Source: Rothia kristinae NBRC 15354
GTDB taxonomy: Bacteria > Actinomycetota > Actinomycetes > Actinomycetales > Micrococcaceae
NCBI RefSeq assembly: GCF_001570865.1
Contig: NZ_BCSM01000014.1
Coordinates: 1 to 64,000 of the forward strand
Length of the DNA stretch: 64,000 nucleotides
Reading direction: 5' to 3'
Below are positions 13,170-22,557 of the stretch, one piece after another. The notes beneath the pieces were generated by a model, which ran no database searches, had not been told where the DNA came from, and saw only the letters and a list, made by a program, of their open reading frames with translations. Both the position numbers and the translations under genes were made by a program. Within the stretch, counting starts at the first letter, position 1. Each line of letters begins with the position of its first letter.

Positions 13170-15159
13170 GGCGACGCCGACGCGGCCGACGCACCACCAC
13201 GCGCGGCTCCTCGCGCTCCCTCTGCACCTCACGTTCTTCCGCCTGCTCGAGCTCCTCCTGATGCTCTTCCGGGCGCTCGGACTCGTCGGCCTCCGGGGCC
13301 TGGGCCTTAGCGTTGGGCTTATCGTCCCCCTTCGCGGCGGACCAGGGCGTCTGGGCCCCGGCGCCGGAGCGCCACTGCGGGATGAACAGCTCCTCCGCCG
13401 CATCGACCTCGGCCGGCTTCTGCTCGGTGGACTCGACCTCGGGCTTCACCGGGCGCTTCGCCTCGTGCCCCGCGGCCCCGGGCGCCGCGCGACGCAGGCG
13501 CTGCAGGGCGCTGAGCCCCCGCTCAGACTCCTGCTCGGACCGGGGCTCGGGCCGCTGCTCGGACCCGGGCTCGGCCCGGTCCGGCTTCCCCGCGGGGCGC
13601 TCTCCCGCGGAGTCGGTCCCCGCGGAGTCCTGCTCCTCGTCCCGTTCCGATGCGGCGTCGTCTCGCGCCCCGTCGTCGCCCGCGGCGTCGCTCGTCCGCA
13701 CCCCGCTCGTCGGTTCCGCGCCCGTCTGCTGCCCGCTCGGACCCTCGGTGCTCACGGCGTTCTCGCCGGAGGTCTCCACCTTCCGGTTCGCCACGGCCTC
13801 GGCCCCCGCGGCCTGCGGAGAGCGATTCCGGCGGGAAGCGCGCCGGGTCCGCTTCCGTGCGGGGGCCGCGCCCTGTCCGCCCCGGGCGGCATCGCGCTCG
13901 AACCAGGGGGACACCACCCGCCCGATCACCGCGCCGATCGCCACGGTCACCGCACTCCAGCAGAACATCGCCCCCGGGTGGGGACCCACGACGGCGAAGG
14001 GCCCAGCCCCCAGCCCCCCGCGGGCGAGCACGACCAGCAGCGTCGCACCAGCCCCGGTCAGCGCCCCCAGGACGACGGCGAACACCGCCCCGGACAGGAT
14101 CGCACCGAGCACGCGGGAGCCGATGCGCAGGGAGAACCAGTCATCCACGTGATCCTCCCCGGCGCGCAGGAACCACCACGCGGCCAGCGCCCCGGCCAGC
14201 ACCGGCAGCACCAGCACCGCGAAGGAGTAGGGGCCGGTGGCGGTGGGCATCGCCGCGAACACCGGGAGGGCGGGCAGCGCCGGTCCGTCGGCGACCGCCG
14301 GGGAGAACAGCGTCCCCTCCCCCAGGCTGAAGCCCGCCCCCACGGACCAGGCCGTGGCGCAGAGGATGAGGTTGGGCAGCAGCGCCAGCTGCAGCAGGAA
14401 CAGGGTCAGATCCCCGGTGAGCCCGGCGTGCAGGGCCTGGTAGGCCGCGATGATCCCCTGCCAGTGCGCGAAGACGCTGATCCCGGTCAGCAGGGCCCCG
14501 CCTGCCACCAGGCCGATCAGACCCACGCCGGCGGCCCGCAGCACGGACAGCGCGTAGGCCCCCGCCCACCGGGTGTACTGGCTGTAGCGCTGGGCCAGCC
14601 CCTCTGGGGCGAGCCCGATCAGCCGCAGCCAGGAGCCGGACTCCCGGTGCCCGCCCCACACCATGCCCAGCAGCGGCACCCACAGCGGCACCAGGGCCGA
14701 GGCGAGCACGGGGGCGCGCAGCGTCGTCGTGCCGGTCAGCACGGCCACCGCCGCACCGACCCCGGCGTAGGCCACCAGCCCGCCGAGCACCGGCTTCCAG
14801 AACTCGCCCTCCCAGGAGGCCCGGGCCAGGCGGGCCCCGGCGCGCCGAGCGATCAGCAGCAGCACCAGCGTGAGCCCCAGGGGCAGCAGATGCGCGGTAC
14901 CCGTCAGTCCCGCGGCCCGCCCGGTGGCCGGCACGTCCAGCTGCAGTCCGACGCCGTGCGCGCCCAGCCACACCTGCCCGATCGCCGCGGCCAGCGCGGG
15001 CAGGCCGCCGGGTCCGTCCAGGGAGAACCAGCCGATCAGCAGCAGCACGGCCACGACGGCCAGACCCGCCAGGGCGGCAACGAGGATCTCGACGGCGCCC
15101 TGCAGCCACAGCGGCATGGGCAGCGTCCGGGGAAGGGAGAAACGGCGCGGGGTCATCAT
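13156..15159 (-). CDS. DUF6350 family multi-TM membrane protein (PerM-neighbourhood type)
   Basis: The first 420 or so of 667 residues contain many hydrophobic segments, consistent with the actinobacterial DUF6350 family. This family is usually found beside purN and purH, as here, and mycobacterial PerM in the same position is linked to cell division. The last 240 residues are a low-complexity, charged cytoplasmic tail rich in E, R, S and A, ending in a basic RRPRRRRLSGR. Such a tail could mediate protein contacts (inference). Two adjacent ATGs at 15159 and 15156 are both possible starts. The function is not established. Confidence 0.78.
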   Translation of the reverse strand: MMTPRRFSLPRTLPMPLWLQGAVEILVAALAGLAVVAVLLLIGWFSLDGPGGLPALAAAIGQVWLGAHGVGLQLDVPATGRAAGLTGTAHLLPLGLTLVLLLIARRAGARLARASWEGEFWKPVLGGLVAYAGVGAAVAVLTGTTTLRAPVLASALVPLWVPLLGMVWGGHRESGSWLRLIGLAPEGLAQRYSQYTRWAGAYALSVLRAAGVGLIGLVAGGALLTGISVFAHWQGIIAAYQALHAGLTGDLTLFLLQLALLPNLILCATAWSVGAGFSLGEGTLFSPAVADGPALPALPVFAAMPTATGPYSFAVLVLPVLAGALAAWWFLRAGEDHVDDWFSLRIGSRVLGAILSGAVFAVVLGALTGAGATLLVVLARGGLGAGPFAVVGPHPGAMFCWSAVTVAIGAVIGRVVSPWFERDAARGGQGAAPARKRTRRASRRNRSPQAAGAEAVANRKVETSGENAVSTEGPSGQQTGAEPTSGVRTSDAAGDDGARDDAASERDEEQDSAGTDSAGERPAGKPDRAEPGSEQRPEPRSEQESERGLSALQRLRRAAPGAAGHEAKRPVKPEVESTEQKPAEVDAAEELFIPQWRSGAGAQTPWSAAKGDDKPNAKAQAPEADESERPEEHQEELEQAEEREVQREREEPRVVVRRPRRRRLSGR

Positions 15160-15274
15160 CGCTGTTCATCATCCCACGCCGAGCCGCGGGCTCCCCGTGA
15201 GGGTTCACGCTCCGTTCCCCGCAGCGTCACCGGCCCGCATCCCGCGGGGCGCAGACCGGTGGTGCACTGGACCC

Positions 15275-16477
15275 ATGAGGATCATGATCGCCGCCGAATC
15301 GTTCCTGCCCCACCTGTCCGGGGTGACCACCTCCGTGCTGCGCAGCGCGGAGCAGCTGATCCAGCGCGGGCACGAGGTCTCCATCCTGGCCCCGGAGACC
15401 GGACCCGGGGAGCAGACGCCGCAGCACCCCGTGCCCGGCGCCGTCTGCCTGCGGGTGCCCTCCCTGCCGGTGGCCGGCTACCCGGGGCTGCGCGTGGCCC
15501 CTGGACCCGTCGCCCCAGTGCGGCGCCTGATCGCCCGGCACCACCCGGACATCGTGCACGCATCCTCCCCGTTCCTGCTGGGCGCCCGGGCGGTCACCGC
15601 GGCCCGGGACCTGGGCATCCCGTGCGCGGCGGTGTACCAGACCGACGTCTCCGCCTACGCCCGCCGCTATCGCCTGCCCTGGCTGGCCCGCGCAGCGGAC
15701 CGGCGGCTGGCCGCGATCCACGGGCAGGCGGATCTGACCTTGACCCCCTCCAGGGCCTCCGAGGACTACCTGCGGGACCTGGGGGTGCCCCGGATCCTGC
15801 GCTGGGGACGCGGAGTGGACACGGCCCTGTTCCGCCCTGAACGGGCCGAGGGGGCGCTGCGGGCGCGGATCGGGGCGGGTCCGGAGGAGCTGCTGGTCGG
15901 CTACGTCGGTCGGCTGGCCCCGGAGAAGCAGGTGGAGGATCTGCGAGTGCTGCAGTCCCTGCCCGGGGTGCGCCTGGTGGTGGTCGGGGACGGCCCGGAG
16001 CGGGCGCGCCTGGAGCACACCCTGCACCGGGCCAGCTTCCTCGGGCGCCTGGAGGGCGAGGAGCTGGCGCGCACCGTGGCGGAGCTGGACGTGTTCACCC
16101 ACCCCGGGGAGTCGGAGACCTTCGGGCAGACCCTGCAGGAGGCGATGGCCGCAGGCACCCCGGTGGTGGCCGTGGGCTGCGGCGGGCCGGCGGACATCGT
16201 CGAGCACGGGCGCACGGGGCCGCTCTACCCGCCGGGACACCTGGACCGGCTGCGCGAGCACGTGCAGCGGTTGGAGGACCCGGGCCTGCGGGCGCAGTTC
16301 GCCGTCGCCGGGCGGGAGGCGATGACGCCGAGGTCCTGGTCCGCGCTGACGGACCGGCTGCTGGAGCACTACGCGCTGGCGCGGCAGTTCCACCGGGCGG
16401 ACGGTCTGCGCCGGTGGGCGGCCGGAAGGGTTCAGTCCTCCGCGGGGTCCAGGGCCTCCACACCCCAGGCGCGGTAG
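15275..16477 (+). CDS. GT4 family glycosyltransferase (PimB/MgtA-like alpha-mannosyltransferase)
   Basis: The 400-residue protein has the two-Rossmann GT-B layout. The N-terminal domain starts MRIMIAAESFLPHLSGVTTSV, and the C-terminal GT4 domain contains YVGRLAPEKQVEDL and the E-x7-E region HPGESETFGQTLQEAMAAG. It closely resembles actinobacterial GDP-mannose-dependent mannosyltransferases that build cell-envelope glycolipids, but the donor is not proven by sequence. The ATG at 15275 begins the conserved domain; the longer upstream frame overlaps the DUF6350 gene. The 3' end overlaps the convergent PIN gene by 46 nt. Confidence 0.88.
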   Translation: MRIMIAAESFLPHLSGVTTSVLRSAEQLIQRGHEVSILAPETGPGEQTPQHPVPGAVCLRVPSLPVAGYPGLRVAPGPVAPVRRLIARHHPDIVHASSPFLLGARAVTAARDLGIPCAAVYQTDVSAYARRYRLPWLARAADRRLAAIHGQADLTLTPSRASEDYLRDLGVPRILRWGRGVDTALFRPERAEGALRARIGAGPEELLVGYVGRLAPEKQVEDLRVLQSLPGVRLVVVGDGPERARLEHTLHRASFLGRLEGEELARTVAELDVFTHPGESETFGQTLQEAMAAGTPVVAVGCGGPADIVEHGRTGPLYPPGHLDRLREHVQRLEDPGLRAQFAVAGREAMTPRSWSALTDRLLEHYALARQFHRADGLRRWAAGRVQSSAGSRASTPQAR

Positions 16478-16899
16478 GCGGCGGCCTGCGCGGAGACCAC
16501 GGTGAGCCCGTGCACGCGGGCGGTGGCCGCCAGCAGCCCGTGCACGCCGTCCTCGGGACCGGCGGTCTCCCCCGGGGCCTCGCTCGGCTCCTCGTCGTCG
16601 GCTACGCTGCGCAGCCCGGCCGGCCCGGCGGGCAGGGGGCGGGCGGCCCACGCCCGGGCGACGGCATCGTCCACGGGCAGCAGGTGGCCGCGGAACCGCT
16701 CGGCCAGCTCATCCAGCCAGCGATCCGTCTCCGGGCCGGGGAAGCGGGCGGCCAGCTCCCCTAGGCTGAGCACGGAGACGTAGAGGACGCGGTGGGCCCG
16801 GCGCCGCAGGAACGCGACGACGGCCCGGTCCGGGGCGCTTCCGCGCAGCTGCGCGAGGATCCCGGAATCCAGCAGCAGGCCCGTACCGGGCCGGCTCAT
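16432..16899 (-). CDS. PIN-domain protein, VapC-like toxin (degenerate active site)
   Basis: The 155-residue PIN-fold protein has the first acidic residue Asp11 in LLLDSGILAQL and Glu48 in SLGELAARF. It also keeps the C-terminal LLAATARVHGLTVVSA and WGVEALDP pattern typical of VapC RNases. The Asp expected three residues before LAATA is His120 here, and the terminal Asn/Asp pair is missing. An acidic insertion at about 97-117 precedes it. The ATG overlaps the upstream small gene's stop by 4 nt (ATGA), the usual antitoxin-toxin arrangement. RNase activity is therefore doubtful. Confidence 0.78.
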   Translation of the reverse strand: MSRPGTGLLLDSGILAQLRGSAPDRAVVAFLRRRAHRVLYVSVLSLGELAARFPGPETDRWLDELAERFRGHLLPVDDAVARAWAARPLPAGPAGLRSVADDEEPSEAPGETAGPEDGVHGLLAATARVHGLTVVSAQAAAYRAWGVEALDPAED

Positions 16900-17081
16900 G
16901 CCGCCCGGTCGGCGGCCGCGGAGGCGCTGCCGCTGCTGGTGGCCAGGAGGAAGTTCAGGAACTCGCTGCGGGCGGAGTCCACCCGGGCGTAGTCGGTGAT
17001 GCTCATGGCCCGGTATCCCCCGCGGGCGGGAACGGCGGCGGAGAAGTCGAGGCGGGTGGGAGAGGTGACGGTCATGGCCAT
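16896..17081 (-). CDS. Putative antitoxin of the VapBC-like pair
   Basis: This 61-residue protein is encoded directly upstream of the PIN gene with an ATGA overlap. Its position and size fit an antitoxin. I cannot assign it to the AbrB, RHH or Phd family from sequence; the region SITDYARVDSARSEFLNFLLA looks helical. An alternative start is the ATG at 17075, two codons in. The call rests mainly on gene context. Confidence 0.55.
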   Translation of the reverse strand: MAMTVTSPTRLDFSAAVPARGGYRAMSITDYARVDSARSEFLNFLLATSSGSASAAADRAA

Positions 17082-17321
17082 CGCGCGGAGAGCGCATCCT
17101 TTCGGTGCTCTTGCCCGTACCGGTCAACATGCCGCCGTGGCGGCGAATACGGGCCGCTTCGTCATCCGAGCCACCCTTGAACATGGGGTTGGCGCTCAAC
17201 CGAGTCGGAGCTTGGCAGTTGAGTCTCTTGAAGCTGGCACCAGCATAACCCGCCCGGGCGGGCCTGCCAAGACCCTTCTTCACGCCTCTTCCCGGTCCCG
17301 TCGGCCGCGCCGAGCGCCGAC

Positions 17322-17327
17322 TAGATT
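17322..17327 (+). promoter_or_regulatory. -10 element of the leaderless SNF2 helicase promoter
   Basis: TAGATT, 7 nt, then the ATG at 17335. The 17082-17334 gap otherwise shows nothing I can name. Confidence 0.6.
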
Positions 17328-17334
17328 GGATCCC

Positions 17335-20300
17335 ATGCCCTCCTACCCCGCCGAGCAGATCCCGGTGACCGTGGCGCAGATCCTGCACGCCGTCGGCCAC
17401 AACGCCTTCGCGCGGGGCGAGCGCTACTACCGGGCGGGCCAGGTGCTCCAGGCCCACTACGACGCCGCGGAGCTGACCTTCACCAGCCGGGTCGCCGGGG
17501 GCTCCACCCGGCCCTATTCCCAGTCGGTGGTCTTCCCCCGCACCCGCGTCCCGCATGCCGCGCCGTTCCAGTCCTTCTGCTCCTGCCCGGTGCGCACCGG
17601 CTGCAAGCACGTGGTCGCGGCCCTGCTGGGCTGGTTCCACGAGGGCGGCTGGGCCGAGCCCGCGGAGAACCTCCCCGTGCGCTCGACGGCCGGCACCGAG
17701 ACGGAGCATTTCGCGGCAACCGGTTCCGCGGCGGCCCGTTCATCGGCGACCGACGCCGGCTCGGCGCCCGGCCTCCCCGGCCCCGACGCCTCCGGCTCGG
17801 CCTCCGCGCGGCGGGACTCGCAGGCGGGGTCCGGGGCCGAGGATCGGGCCGCGACCATCCAGCGGCTGCGCGCGGCCATCGGCGGCATCGACGGCGGCAC
17901 CGGGGCCCCGGCCGCGTCGCCCGCCGTATCGCCTGCCCCGGCATCGGCATCATCATCGAATGGCGGCGCACCCGGCGCCGCCCGGGGCGGCGACGACGTC
18001 GTCGAGACGCAGGACCCGGGCGCGGGCCCCTTCGCGGCGCGCGCGGACGCCCCGCAGGTGCGCGATTCCTGGCGCCGCCACGTCGCCCGCGCGCTGCAGT
18101 CCCAGAGCATGGACCTGCGGTCGCGCGTGACCCGCTCCCCCGGCGCCCTGGACCTGCACCTGGAGGTCCCGACCCGCTACGGCCTGGGTCGAGGCGATGC
18201 CGCGACCCCCGCGCCGATCCGGCTCAGCGCCCGGCCGCTGATGCTGGGCACCCGCGGCCGGTGGATCAAGGGCGGGCTGACCTGGTCCCAGTTCACCGGC
18301 CCCCCGGGCGGCACGCAGCTGCTCAGCGAGCACGAGGCCTGGTTTCGGGAGCTGGGCGCCGTGCTCTCCCCGGATCAGAACCCCTACGCCTCCACCCACG
18401 ACACCATGCAGCTGGACCCGGTGGCCTCCCCGCTGCTGTGGGACCTGCTGGACCGGGCCGCGGACCTCGGCATCGCCATCGTGGTGGACGGGCGTGCCGT
18501 CTCGGTAGGCCTGGCCCCGGAGGCCCGGCTCGGACTGCACGTGGCCGACGCCGAGGACGGCGCCCTGCGGCTGATCCCCGCCCTGCTGGTGCCCCGCTCC
18601 CCGGAGGAGGCGGAGGACGACGCCGCCCCGGAGGCCTGGCGGGTGCCGACCGACGGACTGTTCCCCCTGGGCCCGGCCCACCGGCCCCAGGCCTACGTGG
18701 CCCTGGGCGGGGCGCTGCACCGCGCCTACGAGCAGGAGGCCCGCCGCTCCGGGGCGTGGTCCGCGATCCGCCCGTCCCCGCTGCCGCAGCTGGCCGCGCA
18801 GGTCCCGCAAGAGCAGTGGGTCGTGGAGGAGACGGAGCTGCTGTTCCTCCCGCTGGCAGCACCCCCGACCCCGCTGGCCACCTCCCTGAGCGCCTCCGGT
18901 CCCATGACGGTGCCGCGCGAGGAGGTCCTGGACTTCGCGGAGGGCTTCTACCCGCAGCTGGCCCGGCGCCTGCCGGTGGCCGCGGACCCGGAGGTCGCCG
19001 AGTCCCTGCCGCAGGTGCTCGAGCCGCGCCTGGTGCTGAGCGTGCGCTTCGAGGAGGATCCGCACGCCCAGCCCACCCCGGAGCAGGGCGCGGCGCGCAC
19101 CGCGGATCCGCGCGCCTCGGAGAGGATCGCCCCGGCCCGATACGACTGGCACTGGTCCTACCCGCAGGCGCCCGTCCAGTGGGAGGGGCAGAAGGTGGCC
19201 CGCACCCGGGTGCCGGTCGCGGTGGCCAGCCCGGACCCGCATCGGGAGCTGCGGGATGCGGAGACGGAGCAGGACGTGCTCACCCGGCTGCGTCGGGCGC
19301 TGCCCGAGACCCCGCTGGAGGCCGGGCGCACCAGCGGCTGGCAGACCCGGGATCTGGTCCAGCGGATCATCCCGGCCGCCCGCGACCTGGACGGGGTGGA
19401 CGTGGAGCTCACCGGGGAGGTGCCGCAGTTCCGGGCTCTGGACGAGGACCCGACGATCACGGTCTCCGTGGAGTCCACCGGGGATCGCGACTGGTTCGGC
19501 CTGGGCGTGACCATCCGGGCCGGGCAGTGGTACGTGCCCTTCGCCGACGTCTTCCGCGCCCTGGACGCCGGGCAGAAGCACCTGATGCTCGGGGACGGCA
19601 GCTACTTCCGGCTGGACCGGCCCGAATTCCTGCGGCTGCGGGAGCTGATCGGGGAGGCCCGGCAGATGGCGGACCCGGAGACGCCGCTGCGCATCTCCCG
19701 GCACCAGGCGGGGCTGTGGGAGGACCTGGAGGAGCTCGCCGCGGACACCGAGGTGACCCGGACCTGGCGGGAATCCGTGGAGGCCCTGCTGCGTCTGGAG
19801 GAGATCCCTGCGCCGCCGCTGCCGCGGGGCCTGCGCGCCCGGCTGCGCCCGTACCAGGAGGAGGGCTACCGGTGGCTGAGCTTCCTGCGCGAGCACGGCC
19901 TCGGCGGGATCCTCGCCGATGACATGGGCCTGGGCAAGACGGTCCAGACCCTCGCGATGATCTGCCGCGCCTTCGAGCTGCACGACGCCGCGGCGGCGGA
20001 AGGCGGGGCGCGACCGCGCTTCCTCGTCGTCGCCCCGACCTCTGTGGCCCCCAACTGGGCCCGGGAGATCGAGCGCTTCGCCCCGCACCTGAGCTGCGCG
20101 GTGCTCACCTCCTCCAGCGCCAAGGCCAAGAGCTCGGTGCCGGAGCGGGCCGCCGGGGCCGACGTCGTCGTGACCTCCTATGCGCTGCTGCGCCTGGACG
20201 CGGAGGAGTACGCGGACCTGGGGCTGAGCGGACTGGTGCTGGACGAGGCCCAGTTCCTGAAGAACCCGCGGACCAAGGCCCACCGGATCGCCAGGGATCT

Positions 20301-21252
20301 GCCGGTGCCGTTCAAGCTGGTGGTCACGGGCACGCCGATGGAGAACGACCTCATGGAGCTGTGGGCGATGTTCTCGATCGTCGCCCCGGGGCTGTTCCCC
20401 TCCGCCCGGGACTTCCGGGACATGTACGCCAAGCCGATCTCCTCCGGGGAGGACCTGCAGGCGCTGCCGCGGCTGCGGCGCCGGATCCGCCCGCTGATGC
20501 TGCGCCGCTCCAAGGAGCTGGTGGCCGCGGATCTGCCGGAGAAGCAGGAGCACCGGGTGGACATCGCCCTGACCCCGGAGCACCGTCGGATCTACGAGAC
20601 CCGGCTGCAGCGGGAGCGGCAGAAGATCCTGGGGCTGCTGCAGGACATGGACCGGAACCGGTTCACGATCTTCCAGTCCCTGACCATGCTGCGCCGCCTG
20701 GCCCTGTCCGCCTCCCTGGTGGATGAGGCGCACGCGGGGGTCGAGTCCGCCAAGCTGACGTGGCTGACGGAGCAGCTGCCGGAGATCATCGCCGATGGGC
20801 ACCGGGCCCTGGTGTTCAGCCAGTTCACGACCTTCCTGCACCAGATCGCCGAGGCCCTGGAGGCGGCGGGGATCGGGCACGTGTACCTGGACGGGTCCAC
20901 CCGGGATCGGGCGGCGGTGCTGCGGGCCTTCGAGGAGGGCGAGGCCCCGGTGTTCCTCATCAGCCTGAAGGCCGGTGGCTTCGGGCTGAACCTCACGGAG
21001 GCGGACTACTGCTTCCTGATGGACCCCTGGTGGAATCCGGCGGCGGAGGCTCAGGCGGTGGACCGGGCGCACCGGATCGGGCAGCGGCGTCGGGTCATGG
21101 TGTACCGGCTGGTCTCCGAGGGGACGATCGAGGAGAAGGTCATGGACCTGAAGGACTCCAAGGCCGCCCTGTTCGACGCCGTGATGGACGACGGCGAGCT
21201 GTTCTCCCGCTCCCTGCGCGCCGAGGAGATCCGCGAGCTGCTCGGCGGCTGA
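17335..21252 (+). CDS. SWIM zinc finger plus SNF2-family helicase
   Basis: The 1305-residue protein begins with a SWIM zinc finger (C82-x-C84-x5-C90-x-H92), followed by an Ala/Ser/Pro-rich linker to about residue 240 and a long central region. From about residue 840 it has the SNF2/RapA-type helicase: Walker A in DDMGLGKT (about 864-871), DEAQ in LVLDEAQF (about 967), and helicase C motifs LKAGGFGLNL and DRAHRIGQRR. Such proteins are DNA-dependent ATPase translocases thought to remodel protein-DNA complexes or transcription. The ATG is fixed by a leaderless TAGATT-N7-ATG promoter; upstream in-frame codons overlap the antitoxin region. Confidence 0.92.
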   Translation: MPSYPAEQIPVTVAQILHAVGHNAFARGERYYRAGQVLQAHYDAAELTFTSRVAGGSTRPYSQSVVFPRTRVPHAAPFQSFCSCPVRTGCKHVVAALLGWFHEGGWAEPAENLPVRSTAGTETEHFAATGSAAARSSATDAGSAPGLPGPDASGSASARRDSQAGSGAEDRAATIQRLRAAIGGIDGGTGAPAASPAVSPAPASASSSNGGAPGAARGGDDVVETQDPGAGPFAARADAPQVRDSWRRHVARALQSQSMDLRSRVTRSPGALDLHLEVPTRYGLGRGDAATPAPIRLSARPLMLGTRGRWIKGGLTWSQFTGPPGGTQLLSEHEAWFRELGAVLSPDQNPYASTHDTMQLDPVASPLLWDLLDRAADLGIAIVVDGRAVSVGLAPEARLGLHVADAEDGALRLIPALLVPRSPEEAEDDAAPEAWRVPTDGLFPLGPAHRPQAYVALGGALHRAYEQEARRSGAWSAIRPSPLPQLAAQVPQEQWVVEETELLFLPLAAPPTPLATSLSASGPMTVPREEVLDFAEGFYPQLARRLPVAADPEVAESLPQVLEPRLVLSVRFEEDPHAQPTPEQGAARTADPRASERIAPARYDWHWSYPQAPVQWEGQKVARTRVPVAVASPDPHRELRDAETEQDVLTRLRRALPETPLEAGRTSGWQTRDLVQRIIPAARDLDGVDVELTGEVPQFRALDEDPTITVSVESTGDRDWFGLGVTIRAGQWYVPFADVFRALDAGQKHLMLGDGSYFRLDRPEFLRLRELIGEARQMADPETPLRISRHQAGLWEDLEELAADTEVTRTWRESVEALLRLEEIPAPPLPRGLRARLRPYQEEGYRWLSFLREHGLGGILADDMGLGKTVQTLAMICRAFELHDAAAAEGGARPRFLVVAPTSVAPNWAREIERFAPHLSCAVLTSSSAKAKSSVPERAAGADVVVTSYALLRLDAEEYADLGLSGLVLDEAQFLKNPRTKAHRIARDLPVPFKLVVTGTPMENDLMELWAMFSIVAPGLFPSARDFRDMYAKPISSGEDLQALPRLRRRIRPLMLRRSKELVAADLPEKQEHRVDIALTPEHRRIYETRLQRERQKILGLLQDMDRNRFTIFQSLTMLRRLALSASLVDEAHAGVESAKLTWLTEQLPEIIADGHRALVFSQFTTFLHQIAEALEAAGIGHVYLDGSTRDRAAVLRAFEEGEAPVFLISLKAGGFGLNLTEADYCFLMDPWWNPAAEAQAVDRAHRIGQRRRVMVYRLVSEGTIEEKVMDLKDSKAALFDAVMDDGELFSRSLRAEEIRELLGG

Positions 21253-21306
21253 GCCGGCGCGGGCGGCTTCCGTTCGCCCCCACCCCGCACCGTGGGGCCG
21301 GCTTCC

Positions 21307-21408
21307 GGTGCGAGTTTCGTTCCGAGATGCGCCATTCGTGCTGAGATGCTGCACGGCGGGGCGCATCTCAGCACGAACAGCGCATCTCAACACGAAACCC
21401 GCACCTCA
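21307..21408. repeat. Palindromic repeat element, family 1, copy B
   Basis: A near-perfect inverted repeat with arms of about 43-46 bp (21307-21349 and 21363-21408) and a short GC-rich loop. Each arm holds two to three 19-bp units of the family seen at 3254 and 22558. The outermost unit of the right arm supplies the stop codon of the nuclease gene. Confidence 0.85.
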
Positions 21409-22365
21409 CAGACCGGCCAGCATCGGCGGCGGGAACACGGGGACCCCGAGCTGGCGGGCGCGCTGCTCGAGGGCCTGCACCAGGCGCATCTCCAGTTGCT
21501 CCGGGTGCCCGACCACGTCCGCCCAGTTCGCGCGCAGGATCACCCAGCCGGCTTCCTCGATGGCCAGCTGACGCTGCCGCTCCTGATAGATCGCCTCTCC
21601 GGCGTCGCCATCACGGAAGTACTTGGTCTTGCCATCCAGCTCCAACCCGAAGCGCAGGTGCGGCCAGCCGAAGTCCAAGTACTTCCGGCCCCGATGCGTC
21701 CGCACGAGGACCTGCGGCTGCGGCATCGGCACGGCCATGCGCTGCAGGCGGATCCGGCCGAGGCTCTCCAAGACGGACTCGGAGCGCGCGTCGGCGAAGG
21801 CGAAGACGCGTCGGGCCGTGACCGAGCCGCGTCGGCGGGGGCCCTCGTCGAGCAGGCTGAGCACATCCCGGCGGGAGACGTCGCCCTTCAGGATCTGGTC
21901 GGCGATGACGACGGCGTCGTCGAAGGGCAGGCCGGTCGCGCAGTCCAGGAGGGTGCGCTCGGCGTCGGTGACCGGGAGGCGCAGCTCGAGGAGGCGGCGA
22001 TGTTCGAGGATCCCCGGCGCCCGGTGGACCCGCACCCGGGGGTCCGCGCAGGCGATCCGCTGCTCGGCGCTGATGTGGACGGCGTCCGGCAGGTGGAGCA
22101 GGGAGAGGTCGCGGAACAGGGCGGCCGAGGTGTGCGAGAAGACGAACGGCGTCCTCGCCCGCGCCAGGTACGCCAGGTGCACGCCGAGGCACTTCTGCCG
22201 TTCGGTGAGTTCCTCCCACCGGCGGCGCTGGATGTAGCAGCCGCGCAGAACGCGCGTCCATTCGCTGCCGCCACCCCGGCTGGGACGCGGGTCGGGATGG
22301 CCGAGCCGACGCACCTGCTCGGGGGTCAGCAGCTCGCGGTGGTGGAGGTCTGGGACGGTGTTCAC
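21406..22365 (-). CDS. AbiEi-like N-terminus plus DUF559/Vsr-like PD-(D/E)XK endonuclease domain
   Basis: The 319-residue protein has an N-terminal half resembling AbiEi-type winged-helix proteins (LLTPEQVRRLG, RGCYIQRRRW, SHTSAALFRDL). Its C-terminal domain has a Vsr/DUF559-like nuclease pattern: Glu196/Glu200, Asp231 in KYLDFGWP, Glu242-x-Asp244-Gly-Lys246, then QRQLAIEEAGWVILRANWADV. No AbiEii-like toxin gene is adjacent. The GTG at 22365 is the likely start because the conserved part begins there; the longer frame begins at 22464. The gene lies between two direct copies of a palindromic repeat, and its TGA stop is part of copy B. Function unknown; a DNA-cutting role is inference. Confidence 0.75.
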   Translation of the reverse strand: MNTVPDLHHRELLTPEQVRRLGHPDPRPSRGGGSEWTRVLRGCYIQRRRWEELTERQKCLGVHLAYLARARTPFVFSHTSAALFRDLSLLHLPDAVHISAEQRIACADPRVRVHRAPGILEHRRLLELRLPVTDAERTLLDCATGLPFDDAVVIADQILKGDVSRRDVLSLLDEGPRRRGSVTARRVFAFADARSESVLESLGRIRLQRMAVPMPQPQVLVRTHRGRKYLDFGWPHLRFGLELDGKTKYFRDGDAGEAIYQERQRQLAIEEAGWVILRANWADVVGHPEQLEMRLVQALEQRARQLGVPVFPPPMLAGL

Positions 22366-22557
22366 GGGTTCAGCTTGCCGTTCCAGCTCGCCGACGACGC
22401 CGCCCGTCCGCGCTTCCCGGCCCCTTTTCGAGGACAGTCCCCCACATCCACTCGCCTCATCCACAGATCCGGAAACCTCCTCGCACCCGACGCCGCCCGC
22501 GCGCCCTCCCCTGCACCCGAGGCCCCTCGCCGATCACCGCCCACACCGGACCCGCAC

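Noticed and set aside
16895..17080. Assignment of the small gene to the AbrB-type VapB family
   Set aside because: No AbrB-type beta-hairpin signature is visible; kept only as a putative antitoxin by context.
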